The notes: generated from the letters alone by a model not told the origin. A stretch of 64,000 nt of DNA from CALFXN01 sp937957815 (GCA_036788195.1 DAIQNX010000007.1:1-64000), one strand, 5' to 3'. Shown: positions 8,036 to 17,299, counted from the first letter of the stretch. Program-made: numbers and translations.

Positions 8036-8853
8036 GAACGGACCTCCTTATAGACGGGTCTGTCGGGGAGCTGCCCGTATTTCATTCGGTAGCACGTCCT
8101 GTAGAGCCATTCGGACATCGGAAGCGCCATCCAGAGCGACATGTAGATGCCATCGAGGCCGGAGAGCATGTTACTCGCCGCGCCGAGCGCCTGGATCTTG
8201 TCCGCGAGCTGCGGGTACGCGGCGCTCAGCGATCCGACCGACGCCGTCATCATGCTCGCGCTTCCCACGCCGGACGCCATTCCGAGCGCGAGCGGGTGGA
8301 AGATTCCGAGCGCCGCCGTCACGGTCGCCATCAGGCCGTAGAAGATCGTGCCGAAGACCGTTCCGCAGATGTAGACGCCCATGACACCCTGTCCCTCGGC
8401 TCCGTCGAGACCGTATATGTCGCCGATCAGGGCGACGTTCGGTTCCCGCGCGACGGAGTGCGCCGCGCCGATCGCCTCGCGCTTGAGTCCGAGGAAGACC
8501 GCGACCGGGATGCCGATCAGCACCGTCCCGAGGTTGCCGAACTCCTGAAGGATGAGCGCGGGGCTCGTCTTGAGGATCATCGGAAGGTTCGGACCCACGA
8601 GCGTCCCGTAGCGGGCCATGAGAAGCATCAGCGTCACGCCGATGAGACTTCCGGCCTCGACCATGTCCTTCTGTTTCACGAGCTTCAGGAACTTCGGCCC
8701 GAGCAGCGCACCCGCGGCGAGCGCGTAGAGCATCGGGAGCAGGACGATCGTCCCGATCCCGACCTTGAACGAGTGGATGCCGATATACTCGGCCCCTATG
8801 ACGAGAATGAGTACGAGGATATGATTCTTCCAGTTGCGTATTCCGTCCACCAC
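8032..8853 (-). CDS. DUF3100 family membrane protein
   Basis: This 273-residue polytopic membrane protein matches my recollection of DUF3100 proteins, which are usually encoded beside an M20 amidohydrolase and a smaller membrane partner. Visible signatures are the N-terminal hydrophobic pairs, EFGNLGTVLIGIPVAVFLGL, and a glycine/serine-rich GMASGVGSASMMTASVGSL segment typical of a carrier core. The start is GTG at 8853, one base after the M20 stop. It overlaps the next gene by four bases, so the three genes are one transcription unit. The substrate is unknown; an amidated or acylated amino acid is a guess from the linked hydrolase. Confidence 0.78.
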   Translation of the reverse strand: MVDGIRNWKNHILVLILVIGAEYIGIHSFKVGIGTIVLLPMLYALAAGALLGPKFLKLVKQKDMVEAGSLIGVTLMLLMARYGTLVGPNLPMILKTSPALILQEFGNLGTVLIGIPVAVFLGLKREAIGAAHSVAREPNVALIGDIYGLDGAEGQGVMGVYICGTVFGTIFYGLMATVTAALGIFHPLALGMASGVGSASMMTASVGSLSAAYPQLADKIQALGAASNMLSGLDGIYMSLWMALPMSEWLYRTCYRMKYGQLPDRPVYKEVRS

Positions 8854-8854
8854 T

Positions 8855-10171
8855 TTATTCCGCCCCTTTCATCGCGAAATACCGGTCAAGATTCCGGATG
8901 TACTCTTCGCGGCTCATGAGCGGGGGAGTACGCCGCATGACGTCCTTCCCCCCTTCCGCCCCGCCGGCCAGAAGGTCGATCACCGCCATGGCCATGACTT
9001 TCGCCGGAAGCACCACAGCCGCCTCGAAGTCGACGACCCTGAAGTCCCCCGAATGCAGCGCGCCCGTGACGCCTCCGAAATACGGGTGGATCGCGGGCAT
9101 GATGTGGCAGATATCCCCCATGTCCGTCGACGCGTCGAAATGCGGCCCGATGACGACATCGTCTTTCGACAGGAGCGCCGCCGCGTTCGCCGCGAAGACC
9201 TCGTTCAGACGATCGGAACACGCGAGCGGCAGGTACCCCGGAATCGTCACGATCTCGGTCTTGGCGCCGACCGCGTCGCCGCCTGAACGGAACGCGCGGT
9301 CGAACTTCGCGTGCGTCGCGTCGATCGCCGCGGTGCTCTTCGCGCGGACGTACGCCTCGAGACGGACGTCCGCGGGGATCGTGTTCACGGAGTCCCCGCC
9401 CTTCGTGATGATGAAGTGCACGCGAACGTGATCGTCGTCGCGGAACGTCTCGCGCATCGAGTGGACCGCGTTGATCCCGATCACGGCGGCGTTGAGCGCG
9501 TTGATCCCCTCGTGCGGCGCGGCCGCCGCGTGCGTGGCCTTCCCCGTGTACCGGATCGTCTTCGCGACGAAGCCGTTTCCCGTTTTTCCGAGCATGAACC
9601 CGGGTTTCGGGACGTTCGTCCCGGCGTGGACCATCATCGCCATATCGACATCGTCAAACGCCCCGATCGCGACGAGCTCCTGCTTGCCGCCGAGAAACCG
9701 GATCTCTCCGCGCGCGCGACGCTCCATGCGCTCGCCGATCTCGATGAACTCCTCGGCCGGGACACCCATGAAGCACACGTTCCCATCGAGCGTTCCGGCG
9801 ACGCCCGCGAGCCCCGCAGCCGCGCCGAGCATCGCACCGAGCTGAAGGTTGTGCCCGCACGCGTGCGCCGCGTTCGTCCCCTTCACGACCTGCGGGTGGT
9901 CCGGACTGATGACGCCGTCGAGTTCGCCGAGCACCGCAACGGTCGGCCCCTCGGAACTCCCCACGAGGCGCGCCTTCACGCCCGTGAGCGCCAGCCCGGT
10001 CTGTACGGGAAGCCCGAGATTTCCGAGAAACTCCGCGACGAGAGCCGACGTCCGGACCTCTTTGAACCCCAGTTCCGCATGTTCGCCGATATCCCGTACG
10101 AGCGAGAGCAGTTCGTCCTTCCTGCCGTCGATGCGCCGGCAGACCTCTTCCTTCAGCGCGCGACCATCCAT
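8855..10171 (-). CDS. M20 family metallopeptidase/amidohydrolase
   Basis: The 438-residue enzyme is likely a two-zinc amidohydrolase that removes an acyl or aminoacyl group, like p-aminobenzoyl-glutamate or N-acyl-amino-acid hydrolases. Metal-site motifs are GELDGV, ACGHNLQLG and PAEEFIEIGE in the N-terminal part. A lid domain carries KATHAAAAPHEGINALNA, and a late histidine sits in TGALHSGDF. ATG at 10171 is chosen for the GGAGG seven bases upstream; a longer frame adds an unsupported N-terminus. It is the first gene of an operon with the DUF3100 pair, which suggests uptake followed by hydrolysis of the same compound. Confidence 0.9.
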   Translation of the reverse strand: MDGRALKEEVCRRIDGRKDELLSLVRDIGEHAELGFKEVRTSALVAEFLGNLGLPVQTGLALTGVKARLVGSSEGPTVAVLGELDGVISPDHPQVVKGTNAAHACGHNLQLGAMLGAAAGLAGVAGTLDGNVCFMGVPAEEFIEIGERMERRARGEIRFLGGKQELVAIGAFDDVDMAMMVHAGTNVPKPGFMLGKTGNGFVAKTIRYTGKATHAAAAPHEGINALNAAVIGINAVHSMRETFRDDDHVRVHFIITKGGDSVNTIPADVRLEAYVRAKSTAAIDATHAKFDRAFRSGGDAVGAKTEIVTIPGYLPLACSDRLNEVFAANAAALLSKDDVVIGPHFDASTDMGDICHIMPAIHPYFGGVTGALHSGDFRVVDFEAAVVLPAKVMAMAVIDLLAGGAEGGKDVMRRTPPLMSREEYIRNLDRYFAMKGAE

Positions 10172-10225
10172 GCCGACACCTCCATGCCGTTCCCTGTTAG
10201 CATTGCCGGTATACACTTTATCCTA

Positions 10226-10510
10226 TCATGAAGTGAGAGGAATTCCCCGCATGTCTTCGTCGAAAATACAGCGACGTGGACTCTCCGCGATGCGGAAAGT
10301 TTCCGCGATCGCCGGAGTCGCCTCGTCGTGTCTCCCCGAAACGACGAGCGTCGGAATGCGGATCTCTCCGAGCCTCGCGACGATATCCCAATCCCGGATC
10401 ACTCCGGTGACGTGGAACTCGCTCGGCCCGTTCATGACGGCGTACACTTCCGGATCGCGCGCAACCTTCTCGAACGTCCGCCGAACGCACTCGGGCATCG
10501 GATCGAGACG
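10226..10510 (-). pseudogene. C-terminal remnant of a proline iminopeptidase
   Basis: About 90 codons match the C-terminal third of proline iminopeptidases (S33 alpha/beta hydrolases): PEVYAVMNGPSEFHVTG, then IRDWDIVARLGEIRIPTLV, which carries the catalytic Asp region (GRHDEATP). The nucleophile domain is absent and the C-terminal end is degenerate; the expected histidine motif is replaced by DEDMRGIPLTS. There is no start signal. It abuts the decayed chemoreceptor remnant, so both look like leftovers of deletions. Confidence 0.75.
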
Positions 10511-10517
10511 CCGGCGG

Positions 10518-11473
10518 CTTTTTCCAGCGTTCTTCGACGGGTATCAATCCCCGGCCGCCTTCGTTTTTCTCCAGACGGAAGAATCCCACGAGCTTCCGAA
10601 GTCCGACGGACAAAGACGCAAGATCGGCGATCTTCTTCGCCGCCCCGTCGCTCTCCTCTGCGAGCTTCCGGACCTCTTCCTCGGCGCCCGCGCCGGACTT
10701 GTCGGCCATCTCTTCGAGCGAGGCCCCCATTCTGGCGATCTCGTCCTTTCCTTCCGATTCGAACTTCGCGGCGGGATCTCCCGCAGCGAAGCGACCGACG
10801 CCATCGCGCAGACGGTTCAGGGGTTTCGATATCCTGGAGGCGATACAAAGACCGAAAGCGACGGCGAGGATGATCGCGCCGAGGGAGATCCAGACGATCA
10901 GGTGGATCGCCGTCGCGGCATTCTCTCGCTCGCCGTATTCAATCCTTTGGCCGATACGCGTTCGTATTCCGCAAAGTCCCGGACTTCCTTCTGATATTCG
11001 GTGAAGATCGGAAGCGCGTCTTTCGTAAACTGCGCGTACCCCTGTTCGTTGAGATTCGCCATGGCCGATCGGACGGTCTTCTCACATGCGGCGTCGAAGC
11101 GCCCCACAAGAGGACGCATCCTGGCGATTCGTTCCGTCTCCTCCGCTCCCGAGAGGCTCTTCTCGAGACTCGAGAAATTCTCTTCGACGGTCTTTTTCCT
11201 TCGCTGGATGTCGGCGAGGAGTGCCTGGTTTTCCTGCGCGTTGACTGTAAGCAGAAGCGCGCAGATATCCCCCTGAATGGCCCTGCCGTGAACGAGGCTG
11301 TCGAAAAGCCATCCGATCGGCTGAATACGAGAAGAGAACATGACTCTGGAATTAGCAGCGATCCGCGTGCCGTAGAAATATCCCGTATACCCCACACATC
11401 CGAGGAGTACAGAGACAAGCGCGATCAGAAAGAGGATCTTTGCTCTCGTACTCAGGTTCACGAAACACCGCAC
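10518..11473 (-). pseudogene. Decayed methyl-accepting chemotaxis protein
   Basis: Translation starts well: GTG at 11473 with AGGAGG eight bases upstream, a membrane segment (ILFLIALVSVLLGCVGYTGYF), then a four-helix ligand-binding region. Near 10925-10935 the frame shifts, and similarity continues in another frame with the second membrane segment and HAMP domain (ISKPLNRLRDGVGRFAAGD). After EMADK the sequence jumps to EEVRKLAEES, so most of the signalling hairpin is missing. It jumps again to a typical tail, LRKLVGFFRLEKNE. One frameshift and two deletions make it non-functional. The intact receptor at 23820 shows what has been lost. Confidence 0.85.
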
Positions 11474-11554
11474 GACCGACTCCTCCTTCTTGGCCTTTCT
11501 TCGAAGATCGTACCGGGGGAATGATATATATTTAAGGACACCGGCGACAGAATA

Positions 11555-11657
11555 TTGTCGACAGGATGATTATGGAGTATTCTAGTGCTTGCGGACGAAA
11601 GTATGTTTCGCTCGGAGGACGATGAGGCGGAAAACGTCGGGGAGCCGGATCCGGCTC
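11555..11657 (+). promoter_or_regulatory. Promoter region and palindrome upstream of the CoA-transferase gene
   Basis: TTGTCG (11555-11560), 17 bases and TATTCT (11578-11583) form a plausible promoter. AGAATA (11549-11554) mirrors TATTCT across it. Downstream, GAGCCGGATCCGGCTC (11642-11657) is a perfect 16-base palindrome ending 13 bases before the AGGAG of the next gene. It could be an operator or an mRNA hairpin. Confidence 0.4.
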
Positions 11658-11691
11658 TCAGGCGAAATACAGGAGAAAGAAGGTCGTGGCA

Positions 11692-12888
11692 ATGGTTTTC
11701 AAGGCGGCGTTGTCGAACGTCACGGTGCTGGATCTGACGAGGGTACTGGCGGGGCCCTTCTGCTCCATGATGCTCGCGGACATGGGAGCGAACGTCATCA
11801 AGATCGAAAACCCGAAGGAAGGGGCCGACGAACGGAAGATGGGCCCCTTCAAGAACGGCGAGAGCGCGTACTTCATGAACCTGAACCGGAACAAGAAGGG
11901 CGTCACGCTGAACCTCAAGAACCCGAAGGGGAAGGCGATGTTCCTGGAGATGGTGAAGAAGGCCGACATCGTCCTCGAAAACTTCCGTCCCGGAACGATG
12001 GAAAAGCTCGGGCTCGGATACGAGGACCTGAAGAAGGTCAACCCGAAGATCGTCTACGGGTGCATCTCGGGGTTCGGCCACACCGGACGGTACAGCCAGA
12101 AGCCCGGATACGACATCATCGCGCAGGCGATGGGCGGACTCATGAGCACGACCGGGTGGCCCGGCGGCGAAGCGACGCGCACGGGAACCGCGATGGGCGA
12201 CATTCTCGCGGGGCTTTCGGCCGGCGTCGGCGTCCTCGCGGCCCTGAACGCGCGCACCGTCACGGGCCAGGGGCAGAAGGTCGACATCGCGCTCGTCGAC
12301 TCCGTCGTCGCGAGCCTCGAAATCATCAACATGATCTATCTCGTCCAGGGACGCATCCCCCAGCGCATCGGCAACCGCTACGAATCCACCTATCCCTACG
12401 ACTCCTTCCGGGGCTCCGACGGAAGCCTTGTGATCGGAGCGGGGAACGACAAGCTCTGGCAGGACCTCGCGAAGGTCATGGGAATGCCGGAACTCGCGGA
12501 GAAGCCCGAATTCCGGACCGTCCCGGACCGCGTCGCCCACCACGAGGAACTCCGAAAGATCATCGAGGGGTGGACCGCGAAGTACACGGTGCAGCAGATC
12601 TACGACATGGTCGACGGCGCGGGCGTCCCCTGCGCGCCGATCTACTCGATCGACCAGGTCGTGAAGGATCCCCACATCGCGGGCGACCGGAAGATGTTCG
12701 TCGAGACCGAACACCCCGTCGCGGGGAAGATCACGCTCACGGGCTCGCACCTGAAGCTCAGCGAAACGTCGACGGACGTCCGGAACCCGTCGCCCGCGCT
12801 CGGGCAGGATAACGAGAACGTCTACGAGGAACTTCTCGGCTATTCTCCGGAAAAGGTCGCCGAACTCAGGGCGGAAGGGGTGCTGTAG
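11692..12888 (+). CDS. CaiB/BaiF (class III) CoA-transferase
   Basis: The enzyme moves CoA between carboxylic acids through an aspartyl-anhydride intermediate in the cytoplasm. The 398-residue product has family length. It contains VTVLDLTRVLAGPFCSMMLADMG-type sequence at the N-terminus and a probable catalytic Asp203 in VDIALVDSVV. The tail PSPALGQDNENVYEELLGYS is typical. ATG at 11692 (GAAGG eight bases upstream) or GTG at 11686 can start it. The lyase gene follows after two bases, so the pair probably activates and then cleaves one branched hydroxy-acid. The specific acid cannot be read from the sequence. Confidence 0.9.
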   Translation: MVFKAALSNVTVLDLTRVLAGPFCSMMLADMGANVIKIENPKEGADERKMGPFKNGESAYFMNLNRNKKGVTLNLKNPKGKAMFLEMVKKADIVLENFRPGTMEKLGLGYEDLKKVNPKIVYGCISGFGHTGRYSQKPGYDIIAQAMGGLMSTTGWPGGEATRTGTAMGDILAGLSAGVGVLAALNARTVTGQGQKVDIALVDSVVASLEIINMIYLVQGRIPQRIGNRYESTYPYDSFRGSDGSLVIGAGNDKLWQDLAKVMGMPELAEKPEFRTVPDRVAHHEELRKIIEGWTAKYTVQQIYDMVDGAGVPCAPIYSIDQVVKDPHIAGDRKMFVETEHPVAGKITLTGSHLKLSETSTDVRNPSPALGQDNENVYEELLGYSPEKVAELRAEGVL

Positions 12889-12890
12889 AT

Positions 12891-13823
12891 ATGAATTTCG
12901 ACGGGCTGCCGAAGCGCGCGCACATCCGCGAAGTCTGCCCCCGCGACGGCTTTCAGAGCGTGAAGGACTTCATTCCGACGGAGAAGAAGCTCGAGTTCAT
13001 CGAGGCGATGATCGCCGCGGGAATCCGCGAGATGGAGGTCACGTCCTTCGTCAGTCCGAAGGCGATTCCGCAGCTCGCCGATTCGGCCGAAGTCCTGTCG
13101 GCCGTGAAGGCGCGCTGCGGCGACGCGGTCCGGCTCGTCGCGCTCGTCCCGAACGTCAAGGGCGCGGAGCGGGCGCTCGCGGGCGGCGCGGACTGCCTCA
13201 ACTACGTCTTCTCGGCGAGCGAGTCGCACAACAGGGCGAACCTGAACCGGAGCGTCGACGAATCCCTCGCGGGGCTCGCCGACGTCATCGCGCTCGCGAA
13301 GGGAAAGGCGGAGCTTTCCGTCTCGATCGCGACGTCGTTCATGTGCCCGTTCGAGGGGCGCACCGCCCCCGCGCGCGTCACGGATCTCATGGGGAAGGCC
13401 CTCGACATGGGAGCCGACGGCATCTGCCTCGCCGAGACGATCGGGACGTGCAACCCGCTGCTCTTCTCCGAGACGCTCGCGGCCGTCCGGTCGCGTTTCG
13501 GCGACTATCCGATCTACCTGCATATCCACGACACGTTCGGCATGGCGCTCCTGAACGTCAAGGCGGCGCTCGACCTGGGCTACAGCCGTTTCGACGCGGC
13601 CATCGGCGGGCTCGGCGGCTGTCCGTTCGCGCCCGGAGCCGCCGGAAACGCGGCGACGGAAGACCTCGTCTTCTTCCTGAACGGAATCGGCGTCGAAACC
13701 GGAATGGACGCCGCGTCGCTCGTGAACGTCGCCCGCTCGCTTCAGGATTACGGGCTCAGGACGCTCGGACACCTCGTCGTCAGCAGCTTCGGACGGGAAA
13801 AGGAAGGGTGCTGCGGGGCATAG
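12891..13823 (+). CDS. Hydroxymethylglutaryl-CoA lyase family protein
   Basis: It likely performs a retro-Claisen cleavage of a 3-hydroxy-acyl-CoA such as HMG-CoA, releasing acetyl-CoA and a keto acid. The 310-residue TIM-barrel protein shows REVCPRDGFQS (N-terminal Arg/Asp metal site) and YLHIHDTFGMA (metal His-x-His). The family signature GLGGCPFAPGAAGN has catalytic-loop Cys244. It starts two bases after the CoA-transferase and ends at a strong hairpin, so the two form a compact operon. Related substrates such as citramalyl-type CoA esters are possible. Confidence 0.87.
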   Translation: MNFDGLPKRAHIREVCPRDGFQSVKDFIPTEKKLEFIEAMIAAGIREMEVTSFVSPKAIPQLADSAEVLSAVKARCGDAVRLVALVPNVKGAERALAGGADCLNYVFSASESHNRANLNRSVDESLAGLADVIALAKGKAELSVSIATSFMCPFEGRTAPARVTDLMGKALDMGADGICLAETIGTCNPLLFSETLAAVRSRFGDYPIYLHIHDTFGMALLNVKAALDLGYSRFDAAIGGLGGCPFAPGAAGNAATEDLVFFLNGIGVETGMDAASLVNVARSLQDYGLRTLGHLVVSSFGREKEGCCGA

Positions 13824-13851
13824 AGCTCCCGGGACAGCGCAACGACGAAGA

Positions 13852-13877
13852 GGGCGCCCGGACGGGGCGCCCCCTTT
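13852..13877. terminator. Bidirectional terminator between lyase and dipeptidase genes
   Basis: GGGCGCCC (13852-13859) and GGGCGCCC (13865-13872) pair around GGACG, followed by CCTTTCTC on the plus strand. It separates two convergent genes. Confidence 0.65.
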
Positions 13878-13896
13878 CTCATATCCGATACCCCGT

Positions 13897-15324
13897 TCAA
13901 TATACGGGAGCGTTCCCGGTCCGGTCCTGGAACTTCCGGAGAAAGACATGCGCGCTCTGGAGGACGTCCTTCGCCTGCGAGAAGGTGAACCGGTCCAGGA
14001 GAGCGGCCGCCTCCGCCTTTTTCCCCTCGCCGATCAGCTTCAGCGCCCTCGCCTCGATCACGGCGCAACTGTTCGCGATCACGGCTCGCCGCCCTTCCCA
14101 GAAACTCTTCAGGATACAGAACAGGAGATCGTGATCGCCGTCCGTCACCTTCTGCAGCATCCTGAAGGTCCACCAGGCCGAGTTCGGGCCATAGGCGCTG
14201 TTGACGTTCCTGTACTCTTCCGGGATCAGGGATGCCCCCGCATATACGGGGAAGTATCCGGAGTACCCCGGAATCGTCATGGCGTACCACATGACGCAAC
14301 CGACCTCGACCGGAAGATGTCCGCGAAGATGCGCCACGGTGGACGACTGACAGAGATTCGTGCGGATCGCCCGCGGGATCAGGAGCTTGTCGGTCACGTC
14401 CTCCCATGGTTCCATATGATTGATCGGCTTGTGATACTTCGGAGTTCCCTCGTAGGCGTCCATCAGCACGGCCACGATATCGCCCGGCATGATCGCTCCT
14501 CTTTTGTCCTTCAGAAGATCGTAGGCGCGATTCTCACGATCGACATCGTATGGAGACGACATTCGTGCCGGATCGCCATAAACGGCCCTGAAGTTGAGCT
14601 TCGAACCTTCCTTTGCGGCGAACCAGCCCTTGTCCCGTGCCGTCTTCTCGAGACCCGCGCTCGCGAGATCGTATTCATCCCCGATCGTGAAACGGTTCGC
14701 TACGACGAGGACTTCGTCGTCCTTCACTCGCCTCGCGACCCAGTTTCTCGACGTCGTTTCGACGATCCAGGCTTCCGTCGGATCCGCGAGGCAATACGTC
14801 AGTCCGCCCCAGTCGGCCTGCCCGTACGTGTCGATCAGGGTCGCGATCAGCGAGACCGCTTCCCTTGCTGTCTTCGCGCGTTCGAGAATCAACTGCCGGA
14901 TCGCGTATCGCCGGACGCCCTTCCCCGGCAGATTTTCCTCCTTCGAGTACATCCAGTTGCAGCTCATCGTCACTCCGAACTCGTTCATCCCGACGAGGAC
15001 CGAGTCGTACGGTCGCGCTTCGGTCGCGATGCCGAGTCCGGAGGTTCCGAACGCGTTTCCCGACGCCCAGTAGCGGTACGTGACGCTCGGGACGTCGAGC
15101 TTCACGTAGGGGACGTCGACCTTTTCCCCCTGCCCGTGGGCGTTTCCTGCGACGGACCAGAGGCGTCCGACCGCCGTGAACCCCATATCCTCGTTATGTC
15201 CGTGCAAAACGGCGCCGTCCGCGGTTGCGTTCTTTCCGACGAGAATCGTCGTGCATCCTTCGGACGGCGCCGGAACGCCGCAGAAAACCGCAACAAGCAG
15301 AAGAACGGCGATGCGTATTTTCAT
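13897..15324 (-). CDS. C69 family dipeptidase (PepD-like), exported
   Basis: This N-terminal-nucleophile hydrolase should cut dipeptides. The 475-residue precursor has a signal peptide (MKIRIAVLLLVAVFCG...) directly followed by Cys24 in GCTTILVGK. That Cys becomes the N-terminal nucleophile after cleavage, as in peptidase family C69. The family context GAVLHGHNEDMGF and YGQADWGGLTYCLADP is present. The start ATG at 15324 has GGAG nine bases upstream. It appears monocistronic, and the hairpin at 13852 ends it. Export suggests extracytoplasmic peptide degradation. In-frame sequence upstream of the ATG is antisense to the thiolase gene and is not coding. Confidence 0.9.
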   Translation of the reverse strand: MKIRIAVLLLVAVFCGVPAPSEGCTTILVGKNATADGAVLHGHNEDMGFTAVGRLWSVAGNAHGQGEKVDVPYVKLDVPSVTYRYWASGNAFGTSGLGIATEARPYDSVLVGMNEFGVTMSCNWMYSKEENLPGKGVRRYAIRQLILERAKTAREAVSLIATLIDTYGQADWGGLTYCLADPTEAWIVETTSRNWVARRVKDDEVLVVANRFTIGDEYDLASAGLEKTARDKGWFAAKEGSKLNFRAVYGDPARMSSPYDVDRENRAYDLLKDKRGAIMPGDIVAVLMDAYEGTPKYHKPINHMEPWEDVTDKLLIPRAIRTNLCQSSTVAHLRGHLPVEVGCVMWYAMTIPGYSGYFPVYAGASLIPEEYRNVNSAYGPNSAWWTFRMLQKVTDGDHDLLFCILKSFWEGRRAVIANSCAVIEARALKLIGEGKKAEAAALLDRFTFSQAKDVLQSAHVFLRKFQDRTGNAPVY

Positions 15325-15425
15325 CTCGCAGACTCCTTTCTTTGCCGATTCGTCTCCGCACTCGGGAACGACGAAAAAGGAAAGACGGAGCGCTTTTCGT
15401 TCTCTTCCGCAGCGTTGGCTCGCTT

Positions 15426-16628
15426 CTACGCGAGCCGCCGCACGACCATCGCGACGCCCTGGCCGCCGCCGATGCAGGCCGAGACGACGCCGAGTTCCTT
15501 GTCCTTCCGTTTGAGGACGTTGATGAGCGTCGCGAGGATTTTCGCACCCGTCGCGCCGATCGGGTGTCCGAGCGCGATCGCGCCGCCGCACAGGTTGAGT
15601 TTGTCCATGTCGAACGGCATCGCCCGATGACACGCGATGATCTGCGCCGCGAACGCCTCGTTGATCTCGATGACGTCCATGTCCGCAAGCGTCATCCCCG
15701 CCTTCGCGAGCGCCTTCGGCATCGCGAGCGTCGGCCCGAGGCCCATGTGATCGGCCGCGAGCGCCGCGGACGCATACCCCAGGATCTCGGCCATCGGCGC
15801 AAGCCCCTTCGACGCCGCCCAGTCGGGATCGGCGACGACGACCGCGCTTCCCGCGTCGCAGAGCGCCGAGCTGCTCCCCGCCGTGATCGTCCCGTCCTTG
15901 AAAAAGACGGGCGGCAATTTCGCAAGAGCCTCGATGGTGGTGTCCTTCCGCGGGATCTCGTCCTGGCGGACGGGGATGTCGCCCTTCTTGCGGTCCTTGA
16001 GGACGACCGTCACGATCTCGTCGTCGAACGCGCCGGACTCCATCGCCGCGACGGCCTTTCTGTGGCTTTCGAGCGCGTAGGCGTCCTGCTCCTCCCGCGT
16101 GATGCCGTATTCCTTGACGAGAATTTCCGCCGTCGCGCCCATGAGCATCCCTGCGAGCGGACACATGAAGCCGTCCTGATGCAGGCCGTCGACGGCCTTC
16201 TTCTCCCCCATCCGCATGCCCCACCGGGCGTCCGGAAGCAGGTAGGGCACGTTCGTCGCGGATTCCATGCCGCCCGCGACCATGCAGGCCGCGTCACCGA
16301 GGCGGATCCGGTCGGACGCGAGCATGATCGCCCGAAGCCCCGATCCGCAGCGCTTGTTGATCGTGAACGCCGGGATGTTCTGCGGCAGACCGGACCGGAA
16401 GAGCGCGATCCGGGCCGGGTTCGCCCCGACGCCCGCCTGCCAGCCGTTTCCCATGATGACTTCCTCGACGTCGGACGGATCGACCTTCGCGCGCGCCATG
16501 GCCTCCTTTATGGCGACGGCGCCGAGGTCCGGAGCGCTGAGATCCTTGAACGCACCGCCGAACTTTCCGCCGGCCGTTCTGCACGCCGACAGGAGCACCG
16601 GGTGTTTCCCTGATACAGTGCAGGTCAT
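15426..16628 (-). CDS. Thiolase (acetyl-CoA acyltransferase/acetyltransferase)
   Basis: It cleaves a 3-oxoacyl-CoA with CoA into acetyl-CoA and a shorter acyl-CoA, or runs in reverse. The 400-residue protein has the acyl-accepting Cys94 (NKRCGSGLRA), the active His in GGAIALGHPIGATGA, and the second Cys in SACIGGGQG. The start at 16628 is fixed by a 4-base ATGA overlap with the CoA-transferase B gene and GGAGGG six bases upstream. As the last gene of the 15.4-23.3 kb operon it would complete the conversion of a 3-oxoacid to acetyl-CoA. No frame problems were seen. Confidence 0.94.
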   Translation of the reverse strand: MTCTVSGKHPVLLSACRTAGGKFGGAFKDLSAPDLGAVAIKEAMARAKVDPSDVEEVIMGNGWQAGVGANPARIALFRSGLPQNIPAFTINKRCGSGLRAIMLASDRIRLGDAACMVAGGMESATNVPYLLPDARWGMRMGEKKAVDGLHQDGFMCPLAGMLMGATAEILVKEYGITREEQDAYALESHRKAVAAMESGAFDDEIVTVVLKDRKKGDIPVRQDEIPRKDTTIEALAKLPPVFFKDGTITAGSSSALCDAGSAVVVADPDWAASKGLAPMAEILGYASAALAADHMGLGPTLAMPKALAKAGMTLADMDVIEINEAFAAQIIACHRAMPFDMDKLNLCGGAIALGHPIGATGAKILATLINVLKRKDKELGVVSACIGGGQGVAMVVRRLA

Positions 16629-17299
16629 TTGCATCCCTCCATGGGCAGGACCGTATCCGCGATCTTCAGCGTCATGTCCGTGTGTGCGACGAGTTCCTCG
16701 ACGGTGACTTCCGGCGCGATTTCGCAGAGCGTCATCACGCCGTCGATCTTCCGGACGACGCATAATTCGGTCACGATGACGTCCGTGACTTCGGCGCCCG
16801 TCAGCGGCAGCGTGCAGGTCTTCACGAGCTTCGACTTCCCCTTCTTGTCGCAGTGCGTCGTCGCGACGTACACGGTCTTCGCGCCCGTCACGAGATCCAT
16901 CGCGCCCCCCATTCCGGGGACGAGCTTGCCGGGGATCCACCAGTTCGCGAGGTTGCCCTTCCCGTCGACCTCGAGCGCGCCCAGGACGGTCGCGTCGAGA
17001 TGGCCGCCGCGGATCAGCCCGAAGCTCATGTCGCTCGCGACGATGCTCGATCCGGGAAGCAGCGACAGGCAGCGTCCGCCCGCGCCGATGAAGCGCCAGT
17101 CGTCTTTTTCGGGCTTGGGCCCGGCTCCGACGACGCCGTTTTCGGTCTGCGTCACGACCGAGCGCCCCTCCGGGACGTAGTCCGACACGAGCGTCGGAAT
17201 CCCGATCCCGAGGTTCACGACCGCGCCGTCTTCGAGATCGAGCGCGATGCGTTTGGCGATCCGGTGACGGACGATCTCTTCATCAAGTACGGGAAGCAT
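16625..17299 (-). CDS. 3-oxoacid CoA-transferase subunit B
   Basis: This is the catalytic beta subunit of a class I CoA-transferase (AtoA/ScoB type). The 224-residue product carries the nucleophilic glutamate Glu53 in QTENGVVG, plus GAGGRCLSLLPG and MGGAMDLVTGAK motifs. It overlaps the A subunit gene by 17 bases and the thiolase gene by four, so the three products are made in concert. It forms a heteromer with the A subunit and moves CoA from acetyl- or succinyl-CoA to a 3-oxoacid. The exact acid is not shown by sequence. Confidence 0.94.
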   Translation of the reverse strand: MLPVLDEEIVRHRIAKRIALDLEDGAVVNLGIGIPTLVSDYVPEGRSVVTQTENGVVGAGPKPEKDDWRFIGAGGRCLSLLPGSSIVASDMSFGLIRGGHLDATVLGALEVDGKGNLANWWIPGKLVPGMGGAMDLVTGAKTVYVATTHCDKKGKSKLVKTCTLPLTGAEVTDVIVTELCVVRKIDGVMTLCEIAPEVTVEELVAHTDMTLKIADTVLPMEGCK

